Below, in pieces: positions 54,353 to 62,789 of a DNA stretch of 64,000 bases (positions are counted from its first letter, which is position 1; the number at the start of each line of letters is the position of its first letter). Made by a program: the position numbers and the translations under genes. The DNA lies in NCBI GenBank assembly GCA_018714845.1, contig DVMR01000033.1, forward strand, positions 1 through 64,000. Reading direction: 5' to 3'. The notes under the pieces are model-generated. The model searched no databases. It saw only the letters and a program-made list of their open reading frames with translations, and was not told the DNA's origin. This stretch comes from Candidatus Ventrousia excrementavium (GTDB lineage Bacteria; Bacillota; Clostridia; Oscillospirales; Butyricicoccaceae).

Positions 54353-54389
54353 ATAAATATAGATTTGCAGAAAAGAAAGGAGAAATAAT

Positions 54390-54518
54390 ATGGTGCATTC
54401 GCCGTGCGAGACCTGCCCGCGTCAGGGAAGCTGCGCCGTAATGGCTTGTGACCAGTGGCGGCAGTGGTTTGCTGCAGAATGGCAGGCTGTCAGGAGCAGC
54501 TTTTTAAACCGGCAATAG
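54390..54518 (+). CDS. Small cysteine-rich protein divergent from the repressor
   Basis: A 42-residue ORF with AAAGGAG 7 bases before the ATG and a good promoter. The sequence has CETCPRQGSC (6-15) and ACDQW (19-23), giving four cysteines in a C-x2-C ... C ... C pattern, likely a zinc knuckle, followed by a Trp-rich helix. Short ORFs of this kind sit beside phage repressors; function unknown. Expression is probably controlled by the repressor. Confidence 0.6.
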   Translation: MVHSPCETCPRQGSCAVMACDQWRQWFAAEWQAVRSSFLNRQ

Positions 54519-54534
54519 GGTCACATCAACAAAG

Positions 54535-54813
54535 TCAGTCCTTGTCTTCGTGTCTCGGGTTGCGGGCGACGAGCTGTGCGGCTTCGCTCAAAGCCGCAAT
54601 GACATCGGCATGGGACTGGGTCTGATAGCTTTGCAGCTTGACCATCATACGGCCTTTATGCGTGGCTACATAATGGGGCGGCAGGTGGTTGAGCGCGTAT
54701 GCGATGACATCAGTTTTGCAGATATCGCAGCAGCACCCGCCGCCCGAGCGCATGATGTCGTCAACCTCCTGCAGCACGATGTCTTCCATCAGGTTATGGT
54801 ATTCGATACTCAT
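54535..54813 (-). CDS. ComFB-family protein
   Basis: 92 residues matching the late-competence ComFB family: YHNLMEDIVLQEVDDIM (5-21), a C-C-C-D-I-C cluster (27-32), then DVIAYALNHLPPHYVATHKG (35-54). ComFB proteins have recently been linked to cyclic di-nucleotide binding in cyanobacteria; the role in Clostridia is not known. AAAGGGAGC precedes the ATG. It is convergent with the small cysteine-rich ORF and is not near comFA or comFC. Confidence 0.85.
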   Translation of the reverse strand: MSIEYHNLMEDIVLQEVDDIMRSGGGCCCDICKTDVIAYALNHLPPHYVATHKGRMMVKLQSYQTQSHADVIAALSEAAQLVARNPRHEDKD

Positions 54814-54919
54814 GTTTAAAGCTCCCTTTTGTGTACATTGTGACTTCTCATATTATATCGCAGTTGTCATCAAATAGCAAATGATGTCGTGTAACTCTGA
54901 GGTGGCGGGCAGATACACA

Positions 54920-54956
54920 AACAATGCCCAGGACCTTTTGTGTCCCGGGCATTGAC
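54920..54956 (-). terminator. Probable terminator of tRNA-Arg
   Basis: CAATGCCC / GGGCATTG stem (54922-54954) just after the tRNA; a short T-rich stretch follows on the minus strand. Confidence 0.55.
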
Positions 54957-54958
54957 GT

Positions 54959-55035
54959 TGGCGCACCCGAAGGGATTCGAACCCCCGACCTTCCGCTTAG
55001 GAGGCGGACGCTCTATCCTGCTGAGCTACGGGCGC
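54959..55035 (-). tRNA. tRNA-Arg (anticodon CCT)
   Basis: 77 bases including encoded CCA. Acceptor GCGCCCG pairs with CGGGTGC with one G-T. D loop AGCAGGATA, anticodon loop CTCCTAA giving CCT for AGG, and T loop TTCGAAT are all regular. Confidence 0.95.
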
Positions 55036-55100
55036 AGACAGAAATGCGCAATTCACAGTATAGCACATCCTGTGGGCTTTTTCAATGCTTTTGCAGCGCG

Positions 55101-55129
55101 TTGACAGCCTGAGTGCGGCGCAGTATAAT
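55101..55129 (+). promoter_or_regulatory. Perfect consensus sigma-A promoter
   Basis: TTGACA (55101-55106), 17 bases, TATAAT (55124-55129); every position of both boxes and the spacing are ideal. Confidence 0.88.
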
Positions 55130-55162
55130 AACATAACCATACAGCAGACGGAGGGGTGTGCC

Positions 55163-55609
55163 ATGACCATACGCAGATACAGGTCAGAAGATTGCCGGCG
55201 TCTGACCGAGCTGTTTTACGACACTGTACATTCAGTCAACGCACGGGATTACACGCCGGAACAGCTTAACGTCTGGGCGACGGGACAGCCCGATCTTGAG
55301 GCCTGGGACCGTTCACTGCACGCGCACGAGAGTTTTGTGGCTGAAGAAAACGGAGTCATCATCGGGTTTGGGGACATCGACCAGAGCGGCTATCTTGACC
55401 GGCTGTTTGTCGACAAGGACCACCAGGGCCGCGGTGTGGCGACAGCGCTGTGCGACGCGCTGGAAGCCGCGGCCCGAGCAGAGCACTATACGACCCACGC
55501 GTCCATCACAGCCCGCCCCTTTTTTGAAAAGCGGGGCTACCGTGAGGTGCGGCAGCAGAGGGTTGAGCGCCAGGGGGTTTCTCTGACCAACTTTGTTATG
55601 GAAAAGTAA
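55163..55609 (+). CDS. GNAT-family N-acetyltransferase (small)
   Basis: 148 residues from the ATG at 55163 (GGAGGGG upstream). IRRYRSEDCRRL opens the fold, VIIGFGDID is the central strand, and VDKDHQGRGVATAL (about 87-100) is the acetyl-CoA binding loop with the GRGVA core. FFEKRGYREV near 122 closes it. The protein follows a perfect promoter and ends at a strong terminator, so it is a single-gene unit. Substrate unknown. Confidence 0.88.
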   Translation: MTIRRYRSEDCRRLTELFYDTVHSVNARDYTPEQLNVWATGQPDLEAWDRSLHAHESFVAEENGVIIGFGDIDQSGYLDRLFVDKDHQGRGVATALCDALEAAARAEHYTTHASITARPFFEKRGYREVRQQRVERQGVSLTNFVMEK

Positions 55610-55610
55610 A

Positions 55611-55640
55611 AAAACCGGACTCTTTGAGTCCGGTTTTTGT
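55611..55640. terminator. Bidirectional terminator
   Basis: AAAACCGGACTC / GAGTCCGGTTTTT with a 3-base loop between convergent genes. Confidence 0.92.
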
Positions 55641-56813
55641 TTACTCAAAATCGCCGTTGCCTTCGGCGCTCAGATAATTGAGGTCGTCGCGGATGCACAA
55701 AACAACGTCAGGCTGGTACTCGCGGATGTATTCGCTCAGCGTTTTTTCGGTGTAGTAGCGAAGGTCGAGCGAACGCATCTCGCCAAAACTGCGATAAAGG
55801 AAGGTTTCGACGGCGTTTGAAAAGGAGTCGCCGAAAACGAGCAGTTTGGGCAGGTCGGGGCGATGCGTGTCGATGCGCGCCTCAGCCTGGTCACCGCCCA
55901 TGTAAACGGTGTAGGCGGCCGGGGCCTCGTCGTTTTCGGGGAGGGTGAAAACCGTACTTTCGACCGGTTCGCCGTTGTCCCAGCGGTCAAACGGGATTTC
56001 TCCGGCAGTGTAGATTTCGACCTGGTCGCGGATGTCAACGGCGTTGTACAGCTGACGGCTGCGCGAACCGTAGACCGGATTGGGCAGCGCGACATACTCC
56101 ATGTCCTCTTCGAGCAGGACGGGCAGATCGTACCCCAGCTCGGAGAGGCGGTCCAAAATGGCGCGGTAGGTGACGTAAGCGCCGCGCAGATTGTAGTGAT
56201 GGTCGCCGTTAAAATAGTACTGTTCAATGCCCGCCTGCTCAAAAATCGGGACCATGTCGACAAACTCAATGCCCTGCCCTGCCAGACCCGCAGCCATGCT
56301 GCGGCGGACTTCGTCGGTCACCAGCGCGCCGCTGTACAGGTAATCGGGATAATGGCCGCGCATGGCGCTCGACTGCTCGGGAATGCCGACATAGACAAAC
56401 TGTCCGCCCAGGGACTCGCACAAATCGCGGATTGCGGCAAGGCTTGCCGCCATATCGACGCCCTTTTGGGTGTAGTCGGGGTCTTCATAAACCGGCGTGC
56501 GGTAGGGTGCCAGCACCCCGTCGCCGAGCACAATATCGTTGACGACCGGCTTTTGCAGCGGTCCGGCCTGCCAGCGGACGTATGCGCGCAGCCAGTGGTC
56601 ACGGCCGATGATGTGGTCAGAGAGCGCGCTTTCCATGCTTGAGAAAAAGCTGCCGTCGAAAATGGTCTGCATACTGAGCGGCTCGAGCGAAGCCAGCGTG
56701 CGGTTTTCGTACAGTGAGATGTCCTGGCGCGGGCCAAAAACAGACAATACGGGTACAGCCACCAGAACGGCGCACACAATGGACAAAAACGCAATCTGCC
56801 AGGTCTTTTTCAT
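55641..56813 (-). CDS. DHHW-family exported protein (AlgX/AlgJ-like)
   Basis: 390 residues with an N-terminal membrane anchor (IAFLSIVCAVLVAVPVLSVF) followed by RQDISLYENRTLA, the start motif of the DHHW family, a GDHHYNLRGAY motif near 217 and GDSFSNA (about 333-339), which is the SGNH-like serine region. Such proteins work with an MBOAT partner in O-acetylation of cell-surface polysaccharide; the partner is the gene 12 bases upstream. Probably faces outside. Confidence 0.87.
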   Translation of the reverse strand: MKKTWQIAFLSIVCAVLVAVPVLSVFGPRQDISLYENRTLASLEPLSMQTIFDGSFFSSMESALSDHIIGRDHWLRAYVRWQAGPLQKPVVNDIVLGDGVLAPYRTPVYEDPDYTQKGVDMAASLAAIRDLCESLGGQFVYVGIPEQSSAMRGHYPDYLYSGALVTDEVRRSMAAGLAGQGIEFVDMVPIFEQAGIEQYYFNGDHHYNLRGAYVTYRAILDRLSELGYDLPVLLEEDMEYVALPNPVYGSRSRQLYNAVDIRDQVEIYTAGEIPFDRWDNGEPVESTVFTLPENDEAPAAYTVYMGGDQAEARIDTHRPDLPKLLVFGDSFSNAVETFLYRSFGEMRSLDLRYYTEKTLSEYIREYQPDVVLCIRDDLNYLSAEGNGDFE

Positions 56814-56825
56814 GCGTGCGCCTCC

Positions 56826-58226
56826 TTAAAAACGGAAATAAATAAACGGGTTGAAAGTCGTGCTGACCAGCGCCAGCAGCGACAACACAAAAACACCCAA
56901 TGCAGGGATCATGCGCGCCGGCTCGAGCCACGGCCGGTCCCCGAGCTTCCGAGCCAGCCACGGGACCACAGGCATGGACAGCAGCACGCAGGCCAGCAGC
57001 TCAAAGCGGTATTCGAGCAGCAGATACAGCGCGTGCTTCCCCTCGGCGGCGGTAAAGCTCCAGTTTGTGAACATGCCCGATGTGTACTGCACCACCTGCG
57101 TCAGGCTGCCGGCGTTGAAAAGCACCCACCCGACGACGATGAGCAGCAGGCTGTAGACGTGCCGCAGCGGACGCCAGAGCCTTTGCAGCAGCTTGCCGAG
57201 AAAGAGCTTTTCAGCGATGAGGATGACGGCAAAGTACAGGCCCCACAGCACAAAGTTCCACGCTGCGCCGTGCCACAGCCCGGTCAGGGCCCAGACGATG
57301 AGAATGTTCAAAAGCTGCCGGGCCCTGCCGCGGCGGTTGCCGCCCAGCGGGATGTACACATAGTCGCGAAACCATCCGGACAGCGAAATGTGCCAGCGCC
57401 GCCAGAACTCGGTGATGGACTGCGAGATATAGGGGTAGTTGAAGTTTTCAAGAAAATGAAACCCGAAAATGTGGCCAATGCCGATGGCCATGTCGGAATA
57501 GCCGGAAAAGTCAAAGAAAATCTGAAAGGTATAGGCAATAGCACCGACCCATAGCACAGGAGCCGGCGTGACGGCTGCGTCCATGGCAAAGACCTCGGTC
57601 GCAATGACGCCCATGGGGTTGGCGAGCAGCAGCTTTTTGCCCAGGCCGAAAATAAACCGCCGCATGCCGTTAGAGGCATCGTCGAGCGTTTCGCGCCGGC
57701 TTGTCAGCTCGAGCTCGATGGTCTCGTAGCGGACAATGGGGCCGGCCACCAGCTGCGGAAACAGCGAGATATACAGCGCCACAAGCAGGGGGTTGCGCTG
57801 TGCGCGCACCGTCCCCTGGTAGACGTCGAACACATAGCTCATGCCCTGAAAGGTGAAAAAGGAAATGCCGATGGGCATGACGATGTCGGGCACTGACACC
57901 GAAAGCCCGAGCTGCTGAAGGTTCTGCGCAAAAAAGCCCAGATACTTGAAGGTGCACAAAAGCCCCAGATTGAGCAGCAGCGACAGGACCAGCCAAAGCC
58001 TGCGCCGCGCGGACCAGCGTTCGAGCGCCAGGGCAATCAGGTAGTTGCCGGCGATGGAGACCAGCATGATGAGAATGCCGCGCGGTTCGCCGTAAAAATA
58101 AAAGCCCAGGCTGCACACAAGCAGAAAGAGGTTGCGCAGCCGGCGGCATCTTTGCGGAAGCACAAAATATCCGGCCAGCACAGCCGGAAAAAACAAAAAC
58201 AGGAACACAGTACTGCTGAAGGTCAT
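56826..58226 (-). CDS. MBOAT-family O-acyltransferase (AlgI/PatA-like)
   Basis: 466-residue multi-pass membrane acyltransferase. The ATG at 58226 follows GAGGAG; a longer frame to 58331 lacks a site. About ten hydrophobic segments. ITEFWRRWHISLSGWFRDYVYIPLGG holds the invariant first His and WHGAAWNFVLWG (about 313-324) the catalytic His. MBOAT proteins pass acyl groups across the membrane to extracellular sugars; with the DHHW protein it forms an alginate-type O-acetylation pair. The target polymer is unknown. Confidence 0.9.
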   Translation of the reverse strand: MTFSSTVFLFLFFPAVLAGYFVLPQRCRRLRNLFLLVCSLGFYFYGEPRGILIMLVSIAGNYLIALALERWSARRRLWLVLSLLLNLGLLCTFKYLGFFAQNLQQLGLSVSVPDIVMPIGISFFTFQGMSYVFDVYQGTVRAQRNPLLVALYISLFPQLVAGPIVRYETIELELTSRRETLDDASNGMRRFIFGLGKKLLLANPMGVIATEVFAMDAAVTPAPVLWVGAIAYTFQIFFDFSGYSDMAIGIGHIFGFHFLENFNYPYISQSITEFWRRWHISLSGWFRDYVYIPLGGNRRGRARQLLNILIVWALTGLWHGAAWNFVLWGLYFAVILIAEKLFLGKLLQRLWRPLRHVYSLLLIVVGWVLFNAGSLTQVVQYTSGMFTNWSFTAAEGKHALYLLLEYRFELLACVLLSMPVVPWLARKLGDRPWLEPARMIPALGVFVLSLLALVSTTFNPFIYFRF

Positions 58227-58394
58227 GAAGGCACTCCTCTGCACCGGACCGCTGGCAGGCGGCAGGCGTATAATCAGGGCGCCGGCTCCGGCGCAGCGGG
58301 CCGAAGGCAAACGCCACTGGTATTCTATCACACAACAGCAGCGATTTCCATAATATGTGCAGAAAAAATCGCGTGCCCGAGCATTGCAGTACGG

Positions 58395-58424
58395 AAAAAC
58401 GGCATGGCCAAACAGCCATGCCGC
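58395..58424 (-). terminator. Terminator of ppx-ppk
   Basis: CGGCATGGC / GCCATGCCG stem (58400-58423) with five T on the minus strand. Confidence 0.88.
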
Positions 58425-58451
58425 AAACCAGGACTCTGCATGGGCCAGCGC

Positions 58452-60551
58452 TCAGCGGCCGATTTTGTGTTTAATGCGTTGCAAAACACTTTGCTTCGGC
58501 ACCGCAGTCGCAGACAGCTCAACGGGGTTGTGCAGATAATAGCTCTGCGCGTCAATCCGCTCCTCACCGGGCGGCAACGGAATATAGCTGCCGTCGGGCA
58601 GCATGCGCCGGGCCTTGACATTGTCGGAAAGCAGTAAATCGAGGTAAGAGGAAAACCAGTCGCGCAGCTCGCGGCTTTCAACCGGACAGGCGATTTCGAC
58701 GCGTCGGGTCTGGTTGCGCGTCATGATGTCAGCTGAAGCGATATACATCTGACGCAGTGGGCCGTCGCCAAAGCAGTAAATACGGCTGTGCTCCAGGAAA
58801 CGTCCTACTATCGAGGTGACGGTGATGTTGTCGGTCTTGCCCGGAATGCCGGGCACCAGGCAGCAGATGCCGCGGATAATCAGGTCAATGCGCACGCCGG
58901 CCTGTGAGGCCTCGGCCAGCTTGTCAATCAGGTCGCGCTCGGTGACCGAGTTGGCCTTGATGATGATACGGCCGCTGGTGCCGCGTGAAATCTCGCTGTC
59001 AATCAGGCGCAGAAAGGTCGGCTTCATGTTGACCGGCGCCACCAGCAGCTGGCTGTATTCGCCCCACAGATTGCCGATGAGCATGTTTTGGAAAAACGCA
59101 ATGGCGTCCTGTGCGATGGATGTCCGCGCCGTCATCATGGAAAAGTCGGTATATTGGGCAGATGTTTTTTCGTTGTAGTTGCCGGTGCCAATCTGAGTCA
59201 CATAGCTGAAGCCGTTTTTCTCCTGTCGCGTAATCAGACAGATTTTGGAATGACATTTGAAGCCGTCCAGACCATAGACGACGCGGCAGCCCGCTTCATC
59301 CAGCGTCTGTGCCCAGTTGATGTTGTTCTGTTCGTCAAAGCGTGCACGCAGCTCAACAATGGCGGTGACTTCCTTGCCGTTTTCCGCGGCCTCGCACAGG
59401 TGCTTGACAACGGCCGAGTTTTTGGCAAGCCGGTAAATGGTAATCTGGATGGAGCGGACGCGGGGATCGTGGGCCGCGTCGCGCAGAAGGGACAGAAACG
59501 GCTGCATGGAATGGTAGGGATAAAACAGCAGAACGTCGCGCTGGCGCACCTGATCCCACATGGGCACATCGGGCCGCAGATAGGGCGGGTATTCCGGCGT
59601 GTGGGGCGGGTTGTAAAGGCTGGGGTCCAGCCCCGAGAGTGCATAAGCATAGCCCAGAACAAGGGGGCAGCTGCAGGTATAGCACTGCTGCTCGGACAGA
59701 TTCAGGCGCTCGAGCAGCTGCTTTCGCAGTGCGGGGGCGTCGCCCTGCATTTCAAGCCGTACCGGCGCCAGACGGTCGCGCTGGCGCAGCAGTTTGGAGA
59801 TATGGGTGCGAAAGTCGGGGTTGTCTTCGTCAAATTTTTCCTCATCATAGCTCAGGTCGGCGTTGCGGGTGACGGAGACAACAGCCTGCTCTTCGAGCGC
59901 ATAAATGTGAAAAATCTTGCGCACATAGTGCGAAATAATGGTCTCGGCACGGATATACTTGCCCGGCTCGCCGGGAAAGGTCAGGATAGGCGGTACTGAT
60001 TCCGGTACCTGAACAATGCCCAGAAGGGGGCGGGTTTTGTGGCGCAGCAGAGCGGCGGCGTACAGCGCCTTGTTTTTCAGGTGCGGAAAGGGGTGGCTGG
60101 GGTCGATGATCTGCGGCGACAAAAGGGGCCGGATGTTTTCGCGGTAGTACTGGCGGACAAACTCGTGCTGGCTCTCTGAAAGCTGCTCGTATGAAAGGTC
60201 CTCAACGCCCCGCTCGCACAGCTCGGCGCTCAGCTGCGAATAGGCGGCGTCGCGCACGCGAATCATGGGGCGCACAGCGTCATAGATGCTGTCAAGCTGC
60301 TGCTGCGGCGTCTTGCCGCTTTTGTTTTCGCGAACGTCGGGTGTCATGACCGACAAATCGAACAGACTGCCCACGCGCACCATAAAAAATTCATCGAGGT
60401 TGCTGGTAAAAATTGAAATAAACCGCAGACGCTCGATGAGCGGGACCGTCGGGTCCATGGCTTCTTCGAGCACACGGGCGTTGAACCGCAGCCAGCTGAG
60501 CTCGCGGTTTTGGGTGTAAGTGAGATCGTGTGTCATTGTATTTTCTGGCAT
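58452..60551 (-). CDS. ppk1: Polyphosphate kinase 1
   Basis: 699 residues from the ATG at 60551 (GGGAGGG upstream); an open frame runs to 60614 inside ppx. PPK1 makes polyphosphate reversibly from ATP. The N-terminal domain has RELSWLRFNARVLEEA, and the two catalytic phospholipase-D-like domains contain FKCHSKICL and FLEHSRIYCFG, each with the conserved histidine, plus QIGTGNYNEKT. Start overlaps the end of ppx by 19 bases, so the two are coupled. Membrane-associated in other species. Confidence 0.94.
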   Translation of the reverse strand: MPENTMTHDLTYTQNRELSWLRFNARVLEEAMDPTVPLIERLRFISIFTSNLDEFFMVRVGSLFDLSVMTPDVRENKSGKTPQQQLDSIYDAVRPMIRVRDAAYSQLSAELCERGVEDLSYEQLSESQHEFVRQYYRENIRPLLSPQIIDPSHPFPHLKNKALYAAALLRHKTRPLLGIVQVPESVPPILTFPGEPGKYIRAETIISHYVRKIFHIYALEEQAVVSVTRNADLSYDEEKFDEDNPDFRTHISKLLRQRDRLAPVRLEMQGDAPALRKQLLERLNLSEQQCYTCSCPLVLGYAYALSGLDPSLYNPPHTPEYPPYLRPDVPMWDQVRQRDVLLFYPYHSMQPFLSLLRDAAHDPRVRSIQITIYRLAKNSAVVKHLCEAAENGKEVTAIVELRARFDEQNNINWAQTLDEAGCRVVYGLDGFKCHSKICLITRQEKNGFSYVTQIGTGNYNEKTSAQYTDFSMMTARTSIAQDAIAFFQNMLIGNLWGEYSQLLVAPVNMKPTFLRLIDSEISRGTSGRIIIKANSVTERDLIDKLAEASQAGVRIDLIIRGICCLVPGIPGKTDNITVTSIVGRFLEHSRIYCFGDGPLRQMYIASADIMTRNQTRRVEIACPVESRELRDWFSSYLDLLLSDNVKARRMLPDGSYIPLPPGEERIDAQSYYLHNPVELSATAVPKQSVLQRIKHKIGR

Positions 60552-61429
60552 AAATAGCCCTCCCGAACGCCGTATGGGCTGACAAACAGGTCCTGGCAGT
60601 GCAGCGTGCGGCAAAGAGTCTGAATCAGCAGGGCACCGGGGATGATGGTGTGCACACGGTCCGGACAGGCGCGCAGCACCAGGTCCCGTGTCTTGCGCTC
60701 ACGCTGCTGCAGAATCATGCAGACCTCGTCGAGCTGTGCGGCTGTCAGCGTTCTGCACTGGCGGGGCAGGCGGTGAACGAGACCGCATAACCGCAGCACG
60801 GCGCGGGCTGTGCCGCCGACGCCGCACAGGTGGGCAACCGGTTCGCGGGGCAGACGCAGCAGGCGAAGCTCTTCGTTGATGTGCTCAATGATCTGGGTGA
60901 CCTCGGTCTTTTTGGGCCACAGACCCTCGACATGCTTTTGGAAAAGATTGAGCGAGCCGATGTCCAGGCTCTGCGCGCTTAAAATGCGTCCATCGGCAAA
61001 GGTGACAAGCTCGGTGCTGCCGCCGCCGACATCGAAAAGGGCCCCCTGCTCGAGTTTTGCCGAGACGAGCGCGCCGTAATAGCCCAGCCGCGCTTCCTGT
61101 TCCCCGCTGATGACTTCGACCCGTATGCCGGTGCGCGAGCGGATTTCGTCGACCGCTTCCTGCGTATTGGTGACATTGCGCAGCGAAGCTGTGGCGAATA
61201 CATGCATTTCTTCCATGCCGAACAGGTGCAGCAGATAACGGAAGTGCCACAGTGCTTCGCAGGCCCGCGCGATGCCGGGTTCGGTCATCACGCCTTTTTC
61301 GATATACCCGGCCAGCCCGGCCATTTCCTTTTCTGAAAAAAGCAGGTCAAAGTCTCCACCATCCTTTTTTTCGTAAACAGACAGGCGGATGGTATTGGAT
61401 CCCAAATCAACAATTGCGTATTTTGTCAT
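60533..61429 (-). CDS. ppx: Exopolyphosphatase/ppGpp-phosphohydrolase family protein
   Basis: 299 residues from the ATG at 61429 (GGAGGTCG upstream). Actin-like ATPase fold with AIVDLGSNTIRLSVYE (phosphate 1, residues 4-19) and LFDVGGGSTELV (phosphate 2, near 130). The C-terminal HD domain of longer PPX/GppA enzymes is missing, as in the short Ppx proteins. It opposes the neighbouring PPK1 in polyphosphate turnover, and the shared operon keeps both activities in step. Confidence 0.9.
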   Translation of the reverse strand: MTKYAIVDLGSNTIRLSVYEKKDGGDFDLLFSEKEMAGLAGYIEKGVMTEPGIARACEALWHFRYLLHLFGMEEMHVFATASLRNVTNTQEAVDEIRSRTGIRVEVISGEQEARLGYYGALVSAKLEQGALFDVGGGSTELVTFADGRILSAQSLDIGSLNLFQKHVEGLWPKKTEVTQIIEHINEELRLLRLPREPVAHLCGVGGTARAVLRLCGLVHRLPRQCRTLTAAQLDEVCMILQQRERKTRDLVLRACPDRVHTIIPGALLIQTLCRTLHCQDLFVSPYGVREGYLCQKIQ

Positions 61430-61600
61430 ATCGACCTCCGTTGCCGCACCGGCATTTTGCGCCTGCGGCCCTATCTTTATATTTATATTCAGCCTGTTTG
61501 ATTGCATACAGATATTATTCTGCGCCCGGAGCGTAAAATCCGCCATCAGCCTGCTGTAAAAGGCCGGTAAAGAAAATATGCAGACGCAGAAGTTAATGGC

Positions 61601-61629
61601 TTGACTACACTTTACTTTGGCAGTAGAAT
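61601..61629 (+). promoter_or_regulatory. Promoter of the ABC importer operon
   Basis: TTGACT (61601-61606), 17 bases, TAGAAT (61624-61629), 61 bases before the first ATG. Confidence 0.75.
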
Positions 61630-61690
61630 AACGAAGGGATTAGAATGCTCTAACCCCAAACAAAAATCGCATGAAGGGAAAGTATCGAGA

Positions 61691-62788
61691 ATGAAAAAAC
61701 TATTGTCCTTGCTGTGCATTTTCGCCCTGTTGACGGCAATGCTGGCCGGATGCTCTGACAGCACTGAGCCCGCAGCCGGCGACGACCCGTCCCAGTCGAC
61801 CGAAAATACGAACGATCCATCCACTGAGACCAATCCGGAAGACACTGCCAATCAGGAACCTGAGCAGGAGCCGGCGGCCGACCCGGTCGATGTGCGCGTT
61901 ATGGCGCTCAAGGGGCCGACGGCCATGGGCATGGTCCAGTTCATGAGCGAGGCTGAGGCCGGAAACCTGACAGACAACAACTACAGCTTTTCCATCGCCG
62001 CCGCGGCCGATGAGGTGACACCCAAGCTGGTGCAGGGCGAAATCGACATCGCCGCAGTACCGGCCAACCTGGCATCGGTTTTGTACAACAACACCGAAGG
62101 CAGCGTTGAGGTTTTGGCCATCAACACCCTGGGCGTCATCTATATCGTCGAAAGCGGCGACACCGTGACCTCGGTTGAGGACCTGCGCGGCAAAACCATT
62201 TACGCCAGCGGCAAGGGCAGCACGCCGGAATATGCCCTCAATTATATTCTCAGCGAAAACGGCATTGACCCCGCAAGCGACGTCACCATTGAGTGGAAAA
62301 GCGAGCACGCTGAATGTCTGTCTGCCCTGATGGCCGAAGAGAACGCCATTGCCATGCTGCCACAGCCCTTTGTCACCACGGCGCAGACCAAGAGCGACAC
62401 CATTCGCGTGGCCCTGGACCTGACCGAAGAATGGGACAAGCTGCAGGAAGGCAGCGACGCGCCCTCGACGCTGATTACCGGCGTTGTTGTCGCGCGCCGC
62501 GAATTTGTCGAACAGAATCCCGAAGCGGTCTCAGCTTTTATGGACCATTATAAGGAATCTGTTGACTTTGTCAACTCGAATGTCGAAGAGGCTGCCCAGC
62601 TTGTCGGCCAGTATGATATCGTCACCGCTGAGGTGGCGCAGAAGGCGCTGCCCGAATGCAATATCACCTTTATCGAGGGCAGCGAGATGAAGGATAACCT
62701 GTCAGGCTATCTGGCTGTTCTGCTTGAGCAGAACCCGCAGTCGGTGGGCGGAGCCCTGCCGGCCGATGATTTCTACTACAGCCGTTGA
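61691..62788 (+). CDS. ABC transporter substrate-binding lipoprotein
   Basis: 365 residues from the ATG at 61691. The signal ends in lipobox MLAGC (about 17-21), followed by a long Glu/Asp/Thr/Pro-rich linker to about 65. The binding domain has MALKGPTAMGMVQFM, AAADEVTPKLVQGEIDIAAVPANLA, and GVIYIVESGDTVTSVEDLRGKTIYASGKG, typical of the NMT1/SsuA-like two-lobe family that captures sulfonates, pyrimidines or related compounds. Ligand cannot be read. First gene of an importer operon with a permease and an ATPase. Confidence 0.88.
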   Translation: MKKLLSLLCIFALLTAMLAGCSDSTEPAAGDDPSQSTENTNDPSTETNPEDTANQEPEQEPAADPVDVRVMALKGPTAMGMVQFMSEAEAGNLTDNNYSFSIAAAADEVTPKLVQGEIDIAAVPANLASVLYNNTEGSVEVLAINTLGVIYIVESGDTVTSVEDLRGKTIYASGKGSTPEYALNYILSENGIDPASDVTIEWKSEHAECLSALMAEENAIAMLPQPFVTTAQTKSDTIRVALDLTEEWDKLQEGSDAPSTLITGVVVARREFVEQNPEAVSAFMDHYKESVDFVNSNVEEAAQLVGQYDIVTAEVAQKALPECNITFIEGSEMKDNLSGYLAVLLEQNPQSVGGALPADDFYYSR

Positions 62789-62789
62789 T

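Noticed and set aside
59160-59230. Apparent loss of the active-site His in PPK1 (QIGTGNYN where others have HIGTGN)
   Set aside because: The catalytic histidines of PPK1 lie in the HxK-type motifs, which are intact here (FKCHSKI and FLEHSRI).
61430-61690. Riboswitch in the leader of the ABC importer
   Set aside because: No conserved riboswitch core or terminator hairpin could be recognised; only a promoter is visible.
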